A DNA stretch of 54,604 nucleotides from Neisseriaceae bacterium PsAf (GCA_017114885.1 WNLJ01000028.1:1-54604), one strand, 5' to 3'; counted from the stretch's first letter, positions 1-9,324 are shown. Made by a program: numbers and translations. Notes: a model not told the origin generated them from the letters alone.

Positions 1-80
1 AAATCTTGTTGATCCAATAAAGATTGTGCATATTCAAAGTCTATCGGTTTAACTTGTGCTGGAGCGAGGGTTGCCATCAT
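1..80 (-). CDS. Partial CDS, N-terminus only, unknown
   Basis: The first 26 or so codons of a minus-strand gene run off the left edge. The start ATG (78-80) overlaps the stop codon of the lipoprotein gene upstream (77-79), and an AGGAG ribosome binding site lies just before it, so the two genes are translationally coupled. The visible protein begins MMATLAPAQVKPIDFEYAQS and has no signal peptide. The fragment is too short to assign a family. A lipoprotein coupled to a cytoplasmic protein is an arrangement also found in effector/immunity pairs, but nothing in this fragment shows that. Confidence 0.55.
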   Translation of the reverse strand, partial: MMATLAPAQVKPIDFEYAQSLLDQQD

Positions 81-889
81 TCATTCTCCTTAATCACATA
101 AGACTGATAAATCTGCTCAGAAGCTTGAATAATCTTTTGCCAATCAGGCAATAATTCTATCGTATGAGTAATATCTACTATTAAGCTATCGTCTTCCACT
201 AAATAATAAGTACCTTCACAATAAGAACGTCCATCTTTATATTGTGTACAAGAAGCCACATAGTCTACCTGCTTTTGAGTGTTTTCATGCCAAAAGGCAT
301 GCATCTGTTTTATATTATTATCAATTTTAAGCTCAGCTGGAATTTGTGCAGTGGCTTGATACAGTTCCAAATCCTGACGCCAAGTAATCACAGGTTGGTA
401 ATCATCAGGCAAAGGTGTATTACTTTGCATATTCCATAACATCTCTGTTGTTGTTTTTTTAATCCTATCTAAACCATCAGGCCTCCGTCTATTTTCATCT
501 TCTGCACTTTGAGCAACATTATTATAAGTAAATACCACCTGTCCTAATCGGTTATGTTTCATCACATTCGCTTGACCTTTTTCTAAACTAGGCCATTCTC
601 GAGCGATAGAAAAAGTAGACAGGTAGTCATCACACCATTTATCGTTGTCTTTAAACAAACCCGGTGCATAATAATCTACCCCATGGTACTCTACTAACTG
701 AGCATCTCTTACTGGTAGTTTTAAAATACTCTTACCCATGCGACCACAATAGTAGCTATTTCTTTCTTTTTGTTGCTCTGGGGTTAATTCAGACATTTTT
801 TCACCTTTCTTATCTAGCATATTGTTATTGGGATAACACGCTGAGAGTAAAAATAAACTCACGCCAAGTAACCAATAAAACCGTCGCAT
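77..889 (-). CDS. Hypothetical lipoprotein
   Basis: A 270-aa protein with a lipoprotein signal peptide: Met-Arg-Arg, a hydrophobic stretch, and the lipobox LSAC with the lipidated Cys near residue 18. The mature part is hydrophilic, with several Cys and Trp residues and no membrane segment, so it is expected to be periplasmic and anchored in a membrane. The start is supported by a GGAG site about 7 bases upstream. It overlaps the start of the truncated gene at the left edge. I do not recognise the family. A lipoprotein immunity protein is one possible role but is speculation from gene order only. Confidence 0.75.
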   Translation of the reverse strand: MRRFYWLLGVSLFLLSACYPNNNMLDKKGEKMSELTPEQQKERNSYYCGRMGKSILKLPVRDAQLVEYHGVDYYAPGLFKDNDKWCDDYLSTFSIAREWPSLEKGQANVMKHNRLGQVVFTYNNVAQSAEDENRRRPDGLDRIKKTTTEMLWNMQSNTPLPDDYQPVITWRQDLELYQATAQIPAELKIDNNIKQMHAFWHENTQKQVDYVASCTQYKDGRSYCEGTYYLVEDDSLIVDITHTIELLPDWQKIIQASEQIYQSYVIKENE

Positions 890-1182
890 ATTTGATCTCC
901 AAATGTTTTTTTATGATTATAATGAATACCTTAAGTAAGGTAAAGATACTCTTCAGTTATACTAATATGTACTTTAATTATTATTTAGTGATTGATTTAT
1001 CAGATATTTTAAAAAAAATACGCTAAGATAATCGGCTCTTAATTGAATTGATTTAAAGAGTAGATATATTTCGAGAAAATAAAAAACAACTTAAAAAATA
1101 ATTAATGGTAGGTTACCCTTTTATTTAATTTTATATGCGTTAAAATTGTGCATTGTGAAATTATTTTATTATAAGGAAAATC

Positions 1183-2574
1183 ATGATACGTACTCGTTTT
1201 GCACCCAGTCCAACTGGGTACTTACATATTGGCGGTGTAAGAACCGCTTTATTTTCATGGGCATATGCTAAAAAGAATAATGGAAATTTTATTTTAAGAA
1301 TTGAAGATACCGATTTAGAACGCTCTACCCCAGAATCCGTACAAGCCATTTTAGATGGTATACAATGGGTAGGATTGGATTATGATGAAGGCCCTTTTTA
1401 TCAAACAGAACGCTTTGCTCGTTACAAAGAAGTTATTCAAAATTTAATTGATTCAGGATATGCGTATTACTGTTATTGTAGTAAAGAAGAACTTAATGAA
1501 ATGAGAACCAAAGCTGAAGCCAATAAAGAACATTTTGTTTATGATCGTCGCTGGCGTCCTGAACCAGGTAAAACATTACCTCCTATTCCCCAAGGTATAA
1601 ATCCTGTTGTTCGTTTCAAAATGCCCACTGAAGGAACGACTTCATGGAATGATTTGGTTAAAGGACCTATCAGTTTTGATAATAAAGAATTAGATGATTT
1701 AATTATTGCTCGAAGTGATGGTACCCCCACCTATAATCTATGTGTAGTGGTTGATGATTACGATATGGGTATTACGCATGTGATTCGTGGTGATGACCAT
1801 GTGAATAATACCCCCAAACAAATTAATATACTCAAAGCACTAAAAACAGATGTGCCTGAATACGCTCATCTACCGATGATTTTAAATGAAAGCGGTAGCA
1901 AAATGTCTAAACGTAGGGATGCGGTGAGTGTAGTTGATTATGATAAACTGGGTATTTTGCCAGAAGCATTATTGAATTACCTTGCTCGTTTAGGTTGGTC
2001 TCATCAAGATGATGAAATATTTTCTATGACCCAATTTATTGAATGGTTTGATTTAAAAGATGTTAATCCTGCAGCCAGTCGTTTTGACATGGAAAAACTA
2101 CTCTGGTTAAACGGTGAGTATATAAAAAATGCAGATTTGACCCAATTAGCTACCCTAGTCTTGCCAAGATTACAGGCCTTAAATATCGACAATGCTACTG
2201 TAGATAATCTAGTACCTATCCTTGACTTAGTCAGGGATAGAGCCAATAACTTAAATGATTTGGCTCAAGAAAGCATTTACTTTTATCAGAAGCAAACACC
2301 GACTGAAAAAGAGTTAAAAAAATTCTGGAATGAAGAATCAAAAGAACGCTTGTTACGTTTTGCTGATCAATTAGAAACAATCCCTGAATCAGATTGGAAT
2401 GCAGAAAATATACATGCTTTATTTGAGCCTTTTTGTGAACAAGAGGAAATCAAAATGGGTAAATTAGGAATGCCTTTAAGAATACAAGTCTGTGGCACAG
2501 GCAAAACACCATCCATTGATGAAGTCCTTGCTCTATTAGGTAAAGAAGAAGTTTTAAAAAGAATTCGGGAATAA
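1183..2574 (+). CDS. gltX: Glutamyl-tRNA synthetase
   Basis: Charges tRNA-Glu with glutamate in the cytoplasm (class I aminoacyl-tRNA synthetase). The 463-aa length is normal for the bacterial discriminating enzyme. The HIGH-type motif PSPTGYLHIGG lies at about residues 8-18 and the KMSKR signature at residues 240-244, followed by the helical anticodon-binding region. An AAGGA site precedes the ATG. It stands alone, with a terminator just downstream. Sequence character resembles neisserial GltX (recalled, not searched). Confidence 0.97.
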   Translation: MIRTRFAPSPTGYLHIGGVRTALFSWAYAKKNNGNFILRIEDTDLERSTPESVQAILDGIQWVGLDYDEGPFYQTERFARYKEVIQNLIDSGYAYYCYCSKEELNEMRTKAEANKEHFVYDRRWRPEPGKTLPPIPQGINPVVRFKMPTEGTTSWNDLVKGPISFDNKELDDLIIARSDGTPTYNLCVVVDDYDMGITHVIRGDDHVNNTPKQINILKALKTDVPEYAHLPMILNESGSKMSKRRDAVSVVDYDKLGILPEALLNYLARLGWSHQDDEIFSMTQFIEWFDLKDVNPAASRFDMEKLLWLNGEYIKNADLTQLATLVLPRLQALNIDNATVDNLVPILDLVRDRANNLNDLAQESIYFYQKQTPTEKELKKFWNEESKERLLRFADQLETIPESDWNAENIHALFEPFCEQEEIKMGKLGMPLRIQVCGTGKTPSIDEVLALLGKEEVLKRIRE

Positions 2575-2589
2575 TAGTAATTATTGAAC

Positions 2590-2622
2590 AAAAGGCTAGT
2601 GAAAAATACTAGCCTTTTTAAA
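2590..2622 (+). terminator. Rho-independent terminator of gltX
   Basis: Stem AAAAGGCTAG / CTAGCCTTTT with a 9-base loop, followed by T residues, 15 bases after the gltX stop codon. Confidence 0.85.
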
Positions 2623-3073
2623 TATTGCTTTCTACGCATAAGCCATCTGCAAAATATGACAAAGGCAAAGAAACCCACAAAATATTAATCAATAACACCT
2701 AAAATAGAAAGTTTAATAATACCCTATCTTTTAGAGGAATTTTCCATGTATTGGCTATTATCTGCCAATAAGTGACTTGTATTATAGTTTTTAGGGTGCA
2801 GTTTAAAAAGGTAAAATACAATGATATTATGGAGATAAGATGTAATATTCCTCCTGTAACATAGATGTATCGCCAATTTAAGTATATTGATTGATAATAT
2901 ATGAGAAAGTTCTGGATAATAAAATTCCATCCAATAGGCCAATCATAATATTGGAAATATTCTTATTGCTCATTGCACAATAATAACAAATCTTTTATAA
3001 TTGAAAGCTTAAGCATTAAATTGTATTAATAATTAATGAGTTTAGATTTTAAAATTTTTTTGGAGTTAAGTCT
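2623..3073. other. Intergenic stretch, no convincing gene
   Basis: About 450 bases of AT-rich DNA between the gltX terminator and rplU. It must hold the rplU-rpmA promoter, but I cannot pick the hexamers with confidence. On the minus strand between about 2970 and 2700 there is an open frame of about 85 codons, rich in Trp, Tyr and Ile and entered directly after a stop without a start codon. It looks like a decayed membrane-protein fragment. A 72-codon frame overlapping it (2724-2942) has no supporting evidence. Confidence 0.4.
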
Positions 3074-3382
3074 ATGTATGCGGTCATAAAAACCGGTGGC
3101 AAACAATATAAAGTTGCCCCAGGCGAAAAATTAAAAATAGAACAGATACCGGCAGAACTTGACAGCCAAATCGTACTTGATAAAGTATTGATGATAGCTG
3201 ATGGAGATGCGGTAAAAATTGGCACCCCTTTTGTAGAAGGTGCTACTGTTAAAGCAACAGTATTGAGTCATGGTCGTCATGACAAAGTTCGCATTTTCAA
3301 AATGCGTCGTCGTAAACATTATCAAAAAAGACAAGGTCATCGCCAAAATTTCACTGAAATTCGCGTTGATGCAATTGCGTAA
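3074..3382 (+). CDS. rplU: 50S ribosomal protein L21
   Basis: A 102-aa large-subunit ribosomal protein that binds 23S rRNA. It has the typical N-terminus [14 protein letters not shown] and the basic tail with [19 protein letters not shown] site lies upstream of the start. It is the first gene of the usual rplU-rpmA pair, with 17 bases to rpmA; the often-linked obgE is not here. Confidence 0.98.
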   Translation: MYAVIKTGGKQYKVAPGEKLKIEQIPAELDSQIVLDKVLMIADGDAVKIGTPFVEGATVKATVLSHGRHDKVRIFKMRRRKHYQKRQGHRQNFTEIRVDAIA

Positions 3383-3399
3383 CCAATAAGGAGTATTTT

Positions 3400-3669
3400 A
3401 TGGCATCTAAAAAGGCAGGCGGTAGTTCTAGAAACGGCCGTGATTCAGAAGCAAAACGTTTAGGCGTAAAAGTTTTTGGTGGTCAACTTATTCCCGCTGG
3501 TTCTATCATTGTGCGCCAACGTGGAACCAAATTTCATGCTGGTGATAATGTAGGCATGGGTAAAGATCATACTTTGTTCGCAAAAGTAGATGGACAGGTT
3601 GAGTTTGCCACTAAAGGCGCTCTTAACCGTAAGACGGTTAGCGTTAAACCTGTAGAAGAAAATAAATAA
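3400..3669 (+). CDS. rpmA: 50S ribosomal protein L27
   Basis: An 89-aa ribosomal protein whose N-terminus reaches the peptidyl-transferase centre. It begins [20 protein letters not shown], the uncleaved Gram-negative form with no N-terminal extension. AAGGAG lies 7 bases before the ATG. It is co-transcribed with rplU and followed by a strong terminator. Confidence 0.98.
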   Translation: MASKKAGGSSRNGRDSEAKRLGVKVFGGQLIPAGSIIVRQRGTKFHAGDNVGMGKDHTLFAKVDGQVEFATKGALNRKTVSVKPVEENK

Positions 3670-3690
3670 TTATTTTATTTTTTAAAATGA

Positions 3691-3722
3691 AAAGCCTGAT
3701 GAAGTTCATCAGGCTTTTTTAA
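3691..3722 (+). terminator. Rho-independent terminator of rplU-rpmA
   Basis: A near-perfect stem of AAAGCCTGATGAA against TTCATCAGGCTTT, followed by a T run, just after rpmA. Confidence 0.9.
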
Positions 3723-3813
3723 TAAACTTATCCAATATTTCACTGTATTTATATTCAATTTTCAGTATAATGAGGCTAATTTCTACAACCTAGTCAATGA
3801 AAGAATTTATCTC

Positions 3814-4848
3814 ATGAGTAAGCCATTAAATTATAAAAGTGCGGGTGTCGACATTGAAGCTGGAGATCGTTTTATTGAAAACATCAAACCATTTGCTAAA
3901 AATACAATGCGCCCTGAAGTATTAACAGGACTGGGTGGTTTTGGTGCACTTTTTGAGATTGGTCAAAATTACAAAAATCCTGTCTTAGTATCGGGCACAG
4001 ATGGGGTTGGTACAAAACTTAAATTGGCTTTCCAATGGGATATCCATGACACTATCGGCATTGACTTAGTCGCAATGAGTGTTAACGATATTTTAGTACA
4101 AGGGGCAGAACCCCTATTCTTTTTAGACTATTTTGCTTGTGGGCAACTGAATGTAGAACAAGCAACCAAAGCCATTAAAGGAATTGCTAAAGGCTGCGAG
4201 CTTTCTAATTGTGCATTAATTGGCGGTGAAACTGCTGAAATGCCAGGTATGTATGCCCAAGGCGAATACGATCTAGCAGGTTTTTCTGTTGGCATTGTAG
4301 AAAAGGATCAAATTATTAACGGCCAAAATATTAAAGAATCCGATATTGTCTTAGGTTTGGGATCTAGTGGTGCTCATTCTAATGGTTATTCATTGATACG
4401 CAAAATTCTTAATCAAGAAAATCCAAATTTAGATGAACCTTTTGACGCTGGAAAATCTTTGAAAGAAATTATATTAACCCCTACTAGAATCTATGTTCGT
4501 TCCATATTAAAAGCCATAAATGAAGTTACCATCAAAGGAATGGCTCATATTACTGGTGGTGGTTTACTAGAAAATATTCCTAGAATTTTACCCGAAAATA
4601 CTCAAGTAGTACTGCAGCAAGACAACTGGAAAATTCCCAAATTATTTACTTGGCTGCAAAACGCCGGCAATATCGAAATGCAAGAGCTTTATCGAACTTT
4701 TAATTGTGGTATTGGTATGGTGCTTATTATCGATCAAAGTCAAGCAGCAAAAACCATAGAGATTTTACAAAATCTAGGAGAAACAGTCTTCACTCTTGGT
4801 GAAGTTAAATCCCGAAAAGATAATGAGCCACAAATTCAAATTATTTAA
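3814..4848 (+). CDS. purM: Phosphoribosylformylglycinamidine cyclo-ligase (AIR synthetase)
   Basis: Closes the imidazole ring in de novo purine synthesis, converting FGAM to AIR with ATP, in the cytoplasm. The 344-aa length matches the family. N-terminal [12 protein letters not shown], the [10 protein letters not shown] loop, and the [11 protein letters not shown] and [14 protein letters not shown] motifs are all visible. The ribosome binding site is weak. A six-codon frame starting at 3796 ends in a TGA that overlaps the purM ATG, possibly coupling translation. A TATAAT hexamer (3766-3771) about 48 bases upstream is a plausible -10. Confidence 0.97.
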   Translation: MSKPLNYKSAGVDIEAGDRFIENIKPFAKNTMRPEVLTGLGGFGALFEIGQNYKNPVLVSGTDGVGTKLKLAFQWDIHDTIGIDLVAMSVNDILVQGAEPLFFLDYFACGQLNVEQATKAIKGIAKGCELSNCALIGGETAEMPGMYAQGEYDLAGFSVGIVEKDQIINGQNIKESDIVLGLGSSGAHSNGYSLIRKILNQENPNLDEPFDAGKSLKEIILTPTRIYVRSILKAINEVTIKGMAHITGGGLLENIPRILPENTQVVLQQDNWKIPKLFTWLQNAGNIEMQELYRTFNCGIGMVLIIDQSQAAKTIEILQNLGETVFTLGEVKSRKDNEPQIQII

Positions 4849-4868
4849 ATTCAAAAATAATTTGAATT
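4833..4868. terminator. Bidirectional terminator hairpin between purM and cutA
   Basis: A 14-bp all-but-GC-free stem (AATTCAAATTATTT / AAATAATTTGAATT) with an 8-base loop covers both convergent stop codons, purM on the plus strand and cutA on the minus strand. It can serve both directions, though the A-T stem would be weak. Confidence 0.55.
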
Positions 4869-5193
4869 AAGAAGAAGTTTTTGTTTGCTCAATGACCCAA
4901 TTCAAGTAACTTTGATTACAATCTTCGGCTTTAAAACTAATAATTTCTGGTGTCTTATAAGGATGATTTTTTTCTAAAAAGGCTTTTAGTGCATTAAAAT
5001 TATCAGGAATCGTTTTGATTAGCATCAAATACTCCTGTTGAATCTCCTGCTTATCCTTCCACACATAATGAGAATTAATGGATGAAGAAAAAATACTAAC
5101 GCAAGCCGCTAATTTTTCTTTAACAAGTTTTTTGGCTAATTTATTGGCCTTTTTCTCACTATCAACACTGCTTATAACGATTAACAAACTCAT
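4867..5193 (-). CDS. cutA: Divalent-cation tolerance protein CutA
   Basis: A small trimeric ferredoxin-fold protein linked to copper/divalent-metal tolerance; its exact role is unsettled. The sequence shows the family pattern: LAACVSIF near residue 30, a YVWKDKQEIQQEYLMLIKT block, and HPYKTPEII near residue 80. An upstream in-frame ATG at 5199 exists, but the strong AGGAGG lies only 2 bases from it and 8 bases from the ATG at 5193, so the later start (108 aa) is preferred. It converges on purM. Confidence 0.9.
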   Translation of the reverse strand: MSLLIVISSVDSEKKANKLAKKLVKEKLAACVSIFSSSINSHYVWKDKQEIQQEYLMLIKTIPDNFNALKAFLEKNHPYKTPEIISFKAEDCNQSYLNWVIEQTKTSS

Positions 5194-5257
5194 AATCATC
5201 CCCTCCTATCATAGGGAACCGCATCATTATTGATAAACCTATTTAGAGATTTAGTCT

Positions 5258-6946
5258 TTACTTATTATTTTTTTGCGCCCAAGTATCTCTCAAGGTTACT
5301 GTACGATTAAATACTGGTTTTTCCGGTGTATGATCGTAACGATCTGTTACAAAGTATCCCAATCGCTCAAACTGCCATCTTGCTTCTTTAGGCAACTCAT
5401 TGACAACTTTTTCAGCTCTTGCCTGGATGATTTTAATTGAATCTGGATTGATAAACTCACAAAAATCAACTTCATTTCCATCATCATCTTTCACCATATC
5501 AGGACGCTCTACTGTAAATAATCTATCATATAATCGTACTTCTATTGGACTAGAAAATTCTTCTGATACCCAATGAATTACTCCCTTCACTTTCCTGCCT
5601 TCTGGTTTTTTACCCAAGGTATCATGGTCAATACTACATTTTAACTCTATGATATTTCCCAAATCATCTTGAATTACTTCTTCGCATTTAATGACATAAC
5701 TATAACGCAATCTTACTTCACCACCTGGTGTTAAACGTTGCCATTTAGGAGGAGGCTCCAAGGTGAAATCATCTTGTTCTATATATATCGTTTTACCAAT
5801 TTTGACTTCCCTTTCTCCCATTTCTGGTACATGAGGGTGATAAGGGGCTTGTCTAGATTTTGTCAGTATCTCATCATAATTAATTAAATCAACTTTGATA
5901 GGATTTAGGACGGTCATCATACGCGGTGCAGAATTTTCTAAATCATCTCTTATCGCCCCTTCCAATACGCTTAAATCTACTATATTCTCACTTTTAGAAA
6001 TCCCAATCCTTTTACAAAAAAGTCGAATTCCTGGTGCGGTATAACCTCTTCTTCGCATACCAGCGATAGTTGGCATTCGAGGGTCATCCCAATTGGATAC
6101 ATATTGCTCAGTTACCAAGCGATTTAATTTGCGCTTAGAGGTGATGGTGTACAATAATTCCAAACGAGAAAATTCGTATTGATGAGGTCTTGGTTCTATC
6201 TCTAATTTTTCTAATATCCAATCGTATAAAGGTCGATGATCCTCAAATTCTAAAGTACAAAGTGAGTGTGTGATTTTTTCTATCCCATCAGAAAGACAAT
6301 GGGTATAATCATACATAGGATAAATATACCATTTATCACCTGTACGATGGTGTTTTACTCTTCTAATCCTATAAATAATCGGGTCTCGCATATTGATATT
6401 GCTAGAAGACATATCAATTTTCAAACGCAGTGTTTTAGAACCATCTTCAAATTCTCCAGCACGCATACGTCTAAAAAGATCAAGGTTTTCCTCTACACTT
6501 CTAGACCTATAAGGACTCTCTCTTCCTGGATCTTTAAGCGTTCCTCTATAATCCCTTATTTCATCTATAGACAAATCATCTACATAGGCTAAATTTTTAT
6601 TAATTAAAGTTTCTGCATACTCATATAATTTTTCAAAATAATTAGAAGCATATCTAGGCTTTCCATCCCATTGAAACCCTAACCAATGAATATCCTCTTG
6701 AATTGAATGCACATACTCTTCAGATTCTTTCTCTGGATTAGTATCATCAAAGCGTAGGTGACATATGCCGTCGTAAACAAAAGCCATACCAAAATTCAAA
6801 CAAATACTTTTGGCATGCCCTACGTGCAGATAACCATTAGGCTCAGGTGGAAAACGTGTGATAATTTGTTGATATTTATTTGCCTTCAAATCTTCTTCTA
6901 TGATTGTTCTAATAAAATGATTGTCTGCAAAATCTTCTTTGTGCAT
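5258..6946 (-). CDS. glnS: Glutaminyl-tRNA synthetase
   Basis: Charges tRNA-Gln directly (class I enzyme). The 562-aa length is slightly longer than the E. coli enzyme (554 as I recall). The HVGH motif is at residues 41-44 within [15 protein letters not shown], the TSKRK version of the KMSKS loop is near residue 270, and the C-terminal half has the two beta-barrel anticodon-binding region. Having both glnS and gltX fits a beta/gammaproteobacterium. It is transcribed alone, downstream of the T6SS operon on the same strand, with a 138-base gap. Confidence 0.97.
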   Translation of the reverse strand: MHKEDFADNHFIRTIIEEDLKANKYQQIITRFPPEPNGYLHVGHAKSICLNFGMAFVYDGICHLRFDDTNPEKESEEYVHSIQEDIHWLGFQWDGKPRYASNYFEKLYEYAETLINKNLAYVDDLSIDEIRDYRGTLKDPGRESPYRSRSVEENLDLFRRMRAGEFEDGSKTLRLKIDMSSSNINMRDPIIYRIRRVKHHRTGDKWYIYPMYDYTHCLSDGIEKITHSLCTLEFEDHRPLYDWILEKLEIEPRPHQYEFSRLELLYTITSKRKLNRLVTEQYVSNWDDPRMPTIAGMRRRGYTAPGIRLFCKRIGISKSENIVDLSVLEGAIRDDLENSAPRMMTVLNPIKVDLINYDEILTKSRQAPYHPHVPEMGEREVKIGKTIYIEQDDFTLEPPPKWQRLTPGGEVRLRYSYVIKCEEVIQDDLGNIIELKCSIDHDTLGKKPEGRKVKGVIHWVSEEFSSPIEVRLYDRLFTVERPDMVKDDDGNEVDFCEFINPDSIKIIQARAEKVVNELPKEARWQFERLGYFVTDRYDHTPEKPVFNRTVTLRDTWAQKNNK

Positions 6947-7084
6947 AAATTTACCCGCTACTTATAGATTAGATACTTATTAGATTGTAACATAATTAGC
7001 TACACAGGAATCTATAAAGATATGCATATTATTATTATGTATTAGATCAATCAAAAAATTAATACGCCCACTTACTCTGAACTA

Positions 7085-8029
7085 CTATTTTTTATTTTTT
7101 GCTGGAGAACGTTCTATATTTTTCACGTATAATTCAGGATGAACAAGCTTATCATTAAGAATACAAGTTATCTTATCTCCCTCTCTCAGAGTAAATCTTT
7201 CACTAACTTTATTAACAGCAACTATACCACTTTTCACACTCGAATTTTGAGTGGGCATCAATAAAGTCTCTTCCCCTTTTTCATTTATATAATAAATATC
7301 CGGTATTGCTTGATTTTTCCCGAAAACAAAAAATGTATTAATTCCATTGTCATAAACAGCCTCAATTAATATCTGAGAATTAACACTCATCTTATAAAAA
7401 GAATTAGAACTAACTTTTTTATCTGCCTTTAACATAAGGACATCGGGGGTATTTTTAAAATTTTGCGGTGTACTTGTTTTATTAGGTGAAACTGACTTAC
7501 TATTTACTGTGGTTTGTTTACTACTACTAACTGTTGGTTTGCTACTCACTGCTACTGGCTTACTACTAGTCACCGGCGGCTTGCTAACCGCTTGAGATTT
7601 ACTACTCACACTTGACACATTACTTTTATTAGGTTCTTTAATATCTTTACTTCTAACTGGTGCATCATAATTAAATTTCAAAATAAAAGTTGGCTTCTTT
7701 TTACTATTTAAATAAATTTGAAAATAGTAATCCCTTTTATCCGTAACAACAGTCATATTCGTTGATTTAAGTTCCTTAGACGCATGATTTTCTATTGGCT
7801 TGATAAACAACTTATTTTTAAAAGGGCTTGCCTGCCAATTAGAAGTATCTCCTATTGCAACGGCACTAATATTCTCATTTCCAAACTCTATAGTTGTTGC
7901 ATAACCAGCACTCGTATAAACCTCCACTATCTGATTAGAATGATAATTAACCGTTACTATCCTATCATCAGAATGTACTAAAGACTGGAAAAGAAAAAAC
8001 AACACTGTGACAATCCAAAACTTATACAT
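7085..8029 (-). CDS. VirB9/TrbG/CagX-family protein at the end of the T6SS operon
   Basis: A 314-aa exported protein resembling VirB9, the outer-membrane-ring subunit of type IV secretion. Residues 1-20 are a signal peptide ending VHS. Residues 21-125 form the N-terminal VirB9 domain (TTIEFGNE, IGDTSNW, LFIKP and TNMTVVTDKRDYYF motifs). Residues 126-195 are a Ser/Lys/Pro/Thr-rich linker with repeated SSKP-like units. Residues 196-300 form the C-terminal VirB9 domain (DNGINTFFVFG, LREGDKITCILND). Its only Cys, at about 289, sits where VirB9 of Agrobacterium is, as I recall, disulfide-bonded to VirB7. AGGAC precedes the start. It lies 52 bases after a VirB7-like lipoprotein. No other virB genes are present, so an accessory envelope role for the T6SS is inferred. 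Confidence 0.8.
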   Translation of the reverse strand: MYKFWIVTVLFFLFQSLVHSDDRIVTVNYHSNQIVEVYTSAGYATTIEFGNENISAVAIGDTSNWQASPFKNKLFIKPIENHASKELKSTNMTVVTDKRDYYFQIYLNSKKKPTFILKFNYDAPVRSKDIKEPNKSNVSSVSSKSQAVSKPPVTSSKPVAVSSKPTVSSSKQTTVNSKSVSPNKTSTPQNFKNTPDVLMLKADKKVSSNSFYKMSVNSQILIEAVYDNGINTFFVFGKNQAIPDIYYINEKGEETLLMPTQNSSVKSGIVAVNKVSERFTLREGDKITCILNDKLVHPELYVKNIERSPAKNKK

Positions 8030-8081
8030 TTTTATGTCCTATAAAATTATATTTATAAAATCCCAAAAAATTTTGAATGCA

Positions 8082-8219
8082 TCAAGAAGCTATACTTGCA
8101 TCATTTCGATTAATATATTCAAAATCACAAGCACACGGAGATTTAGAAACAGGTGATCCAGAAGATGCACAGGACGAAACCAACATTACAAGTAATCCAT
8201 ATAAGAATATTTTTTTCAT
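8082..8219 (-). CDS. VirB7-like small lipoprotein
   Basis: A 45-codon gene. MKKIFLYGLLVMLVSSC is a lipoprotein signal with lipobox VSSC, giving a lipidated Cys at residue 17. The mature peptide is about 29 residues, with two more Cys at 29 and 31 in SPCACDFEY. GGAAAGGTAG lies about 7 bases before the ATG. It is directly followed by the VirB9-like gene, and VirB7 of type IV systems is likewise a tiny lipoprotein that disulfide-bonds to VirB9. Size, lipobox, extra Cys and position support the call; sequence identity to VirB7 cannot be shown at this length. Confidence 0.65.
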   Translation of the reverse strand: MKKIFLYGLLVMLVSSCASSGSPVSKSPCACDFEYINRNDASIAS

Positions 8220-8373
8220 ATTTCTACCTTTCCATATGTAAAAGACCAAATTTTTGAACGAGTATCTACCTTATTTCAGTTTTTATTCAAACCAGTACAC
8301 TACAGACCAATTAATGTCTTAACTAAGGAATATAAACTGAATAACTGGATAGACTAAAAAATCAAAAAATTCA

Positions 8374-8670
8374 TTAATGAGAAGAACTATCTATCATTTT
8401 CTGAACGTTAGATTTAATCTTAGCAGCTTCGGTCTCCCCCATTTGTTCAATGTCTTGACCTTTCTTCATGATAATATCCTCTTGTGCTTTCATCTTCTCC
8501 AAATAATCTTTTGGTAAATGATCATATAAGTTTTTAAGTTGACTTTCTAAATCATCATTAACCTGTTTATTTACATCTGAAGTAAATTTTTCTGCATTTC
8601 TCCTTTGTTCTTCTTCATTTTTTTTTATACTTTCATTGATTTTTTGATCTAACTCATTAACATCTTCCAT
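8374..8670 (-). CDS. Small charged coiled-coil protein in T6SS operon
   Basis: A 98-aa highly charged, Glu/Lys/Gln-rich protein without signal peptide or membrane segment. Long helical heptad-like stretches cover most of the length, suggesting a coiled coil. AAGGAGG lies 7 bases before the ATG, one of the strongest ribosome binding sites in the window, so high expression is likely. It is third of three small genes between tssM and the VirB7/VirB9-like pair. I do not recognise the family; it could be a structural component, a chaperone or a secreted cargo. Confidence 0.75.
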   Translation of the reverse strand: MEDVNELDQKINESIKKNEEEQRRNAEKFTSDVNKQVNDDLESQLKNLYDHLPKDYLEKMKAQEDIIMKKGQDIEQMGETEAAKIKSNVQKMIDSSSH

Positions 8671-8695
8671 AATTACCTCCTTAATATCTTATTTT

Positions 8696-9076
8696 CTAAA
8701 ACTTGACTATCGGGATAATCTCTTTAAAAAAATTCACATCTTCTCTAGGGAATCCAGTTGAAATCTTCTCCCTCAAATCTGGGATAGGATCCACAATAAA
8801 ATCACTAGGTTTTTCATTTGATTGCATTTTTTGAACTTCTTTTCGATGTTCTAGTATGTTATTAAATATTGCATTTATCGATGATAAGGCCGTCTTCTGC
8901 ACAGAGGTTATTTGCTCTCCAACAAGAGAAGTAACCTTATCGGCTGATAAAAACATTTCAGGCACAGAACCTATCAAAGATTTTGACAAATTAGTATGAG
9001 ACTCTTTTGTCAATTTTTCAACTTCACCTATCAAACTTGTAATTTTATTATAATCAATATTACTCACATCAGTCAT
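8696..9076 (-). CDS. Small helical hypothetical protein in T6SS operon
   Basis: A 126-aa protein, helical by composition, with no signal peptide and no clear membrane segment. AAAGGAG lies 7 bases before the ATG. It is the second of three small genes after tssM, 25 bases from the next. The middle (about residues 40-85) is a run of amphipathic helix and the C-terminal 35 residues are Pro-containing. It superficially resembles a phasin in composition, which I do not regard as evidence. Unknown function. Confidence 0.75.
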   Translation of the reverse strand: MTDVSNIDYNKITSLIGEVEKLTKESHTNLSKSLIGSVPEMFLSADKVTSLVGEQITSVQKTALSSINAIFNNILEHRKEVQKMQSNEKPSDFIVDPIPDLREKISTGFPREDVNFFKEIIPIVKF

Positions 9077-9114
9077 AATTAACTCCTTTCATTGTTTAAA
9101 TCATAGAAATTAAA

Positions 9115-9324
9115 TCATTTCTTTGAAAAAATAGCCAAATTATCAACAAACATTTTAGAGTGAGCTTTTCTAAAATGGTCTGCCGTACTATTCTGAACTG
9201 AATTACTTTTAAAGTTAATCGATGATATACTAGATACATAAGTTGAACTAATTTTACTATGCGAAGTATAAGCTTCTTTATTTGATGAATTAATGGACTT
9301 AAGCAAGTCTTGAGGATTAAACAT
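9115..9324 (-). CDS. Small Ser/Asn-rich hypothetical protein in T6SS operon
   Basis: A 69-aa protein rich in Ser (about one residue in four), Asn and Lys, with no Cys, Trp, signal peptide or membrane segment. AGGAG lies 6 bases before the ATG. It follows tssM by 60 bases and is the first of three small genes with strong ribosome binding sites. I do not recognise it. The size and composition could suit a small secreted substrate or a filament subunit, which is inference only. Confidence 0.7.
   Translation of the reverse strand: MFNPQDLLKSINSSNKEAYTSHSKISSTYVSSISSINFKSNSVQNSTADHFRKAHSKMFVDNLAIFSKK

Noticed and set aside
2724-2942. 72-codon minus-strand frame before rplU
   Set aside because: No ribosome binding site and no recognisable sequence; the overlapping frame is more protein-like but has no start.
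7085-8219. A complete type IV secretion system
   Set aside because: Only the VirB7/VirB9-like genes are present; no VirB4, VirB10, VirB11 or VirD4 homologue was seen in the window.
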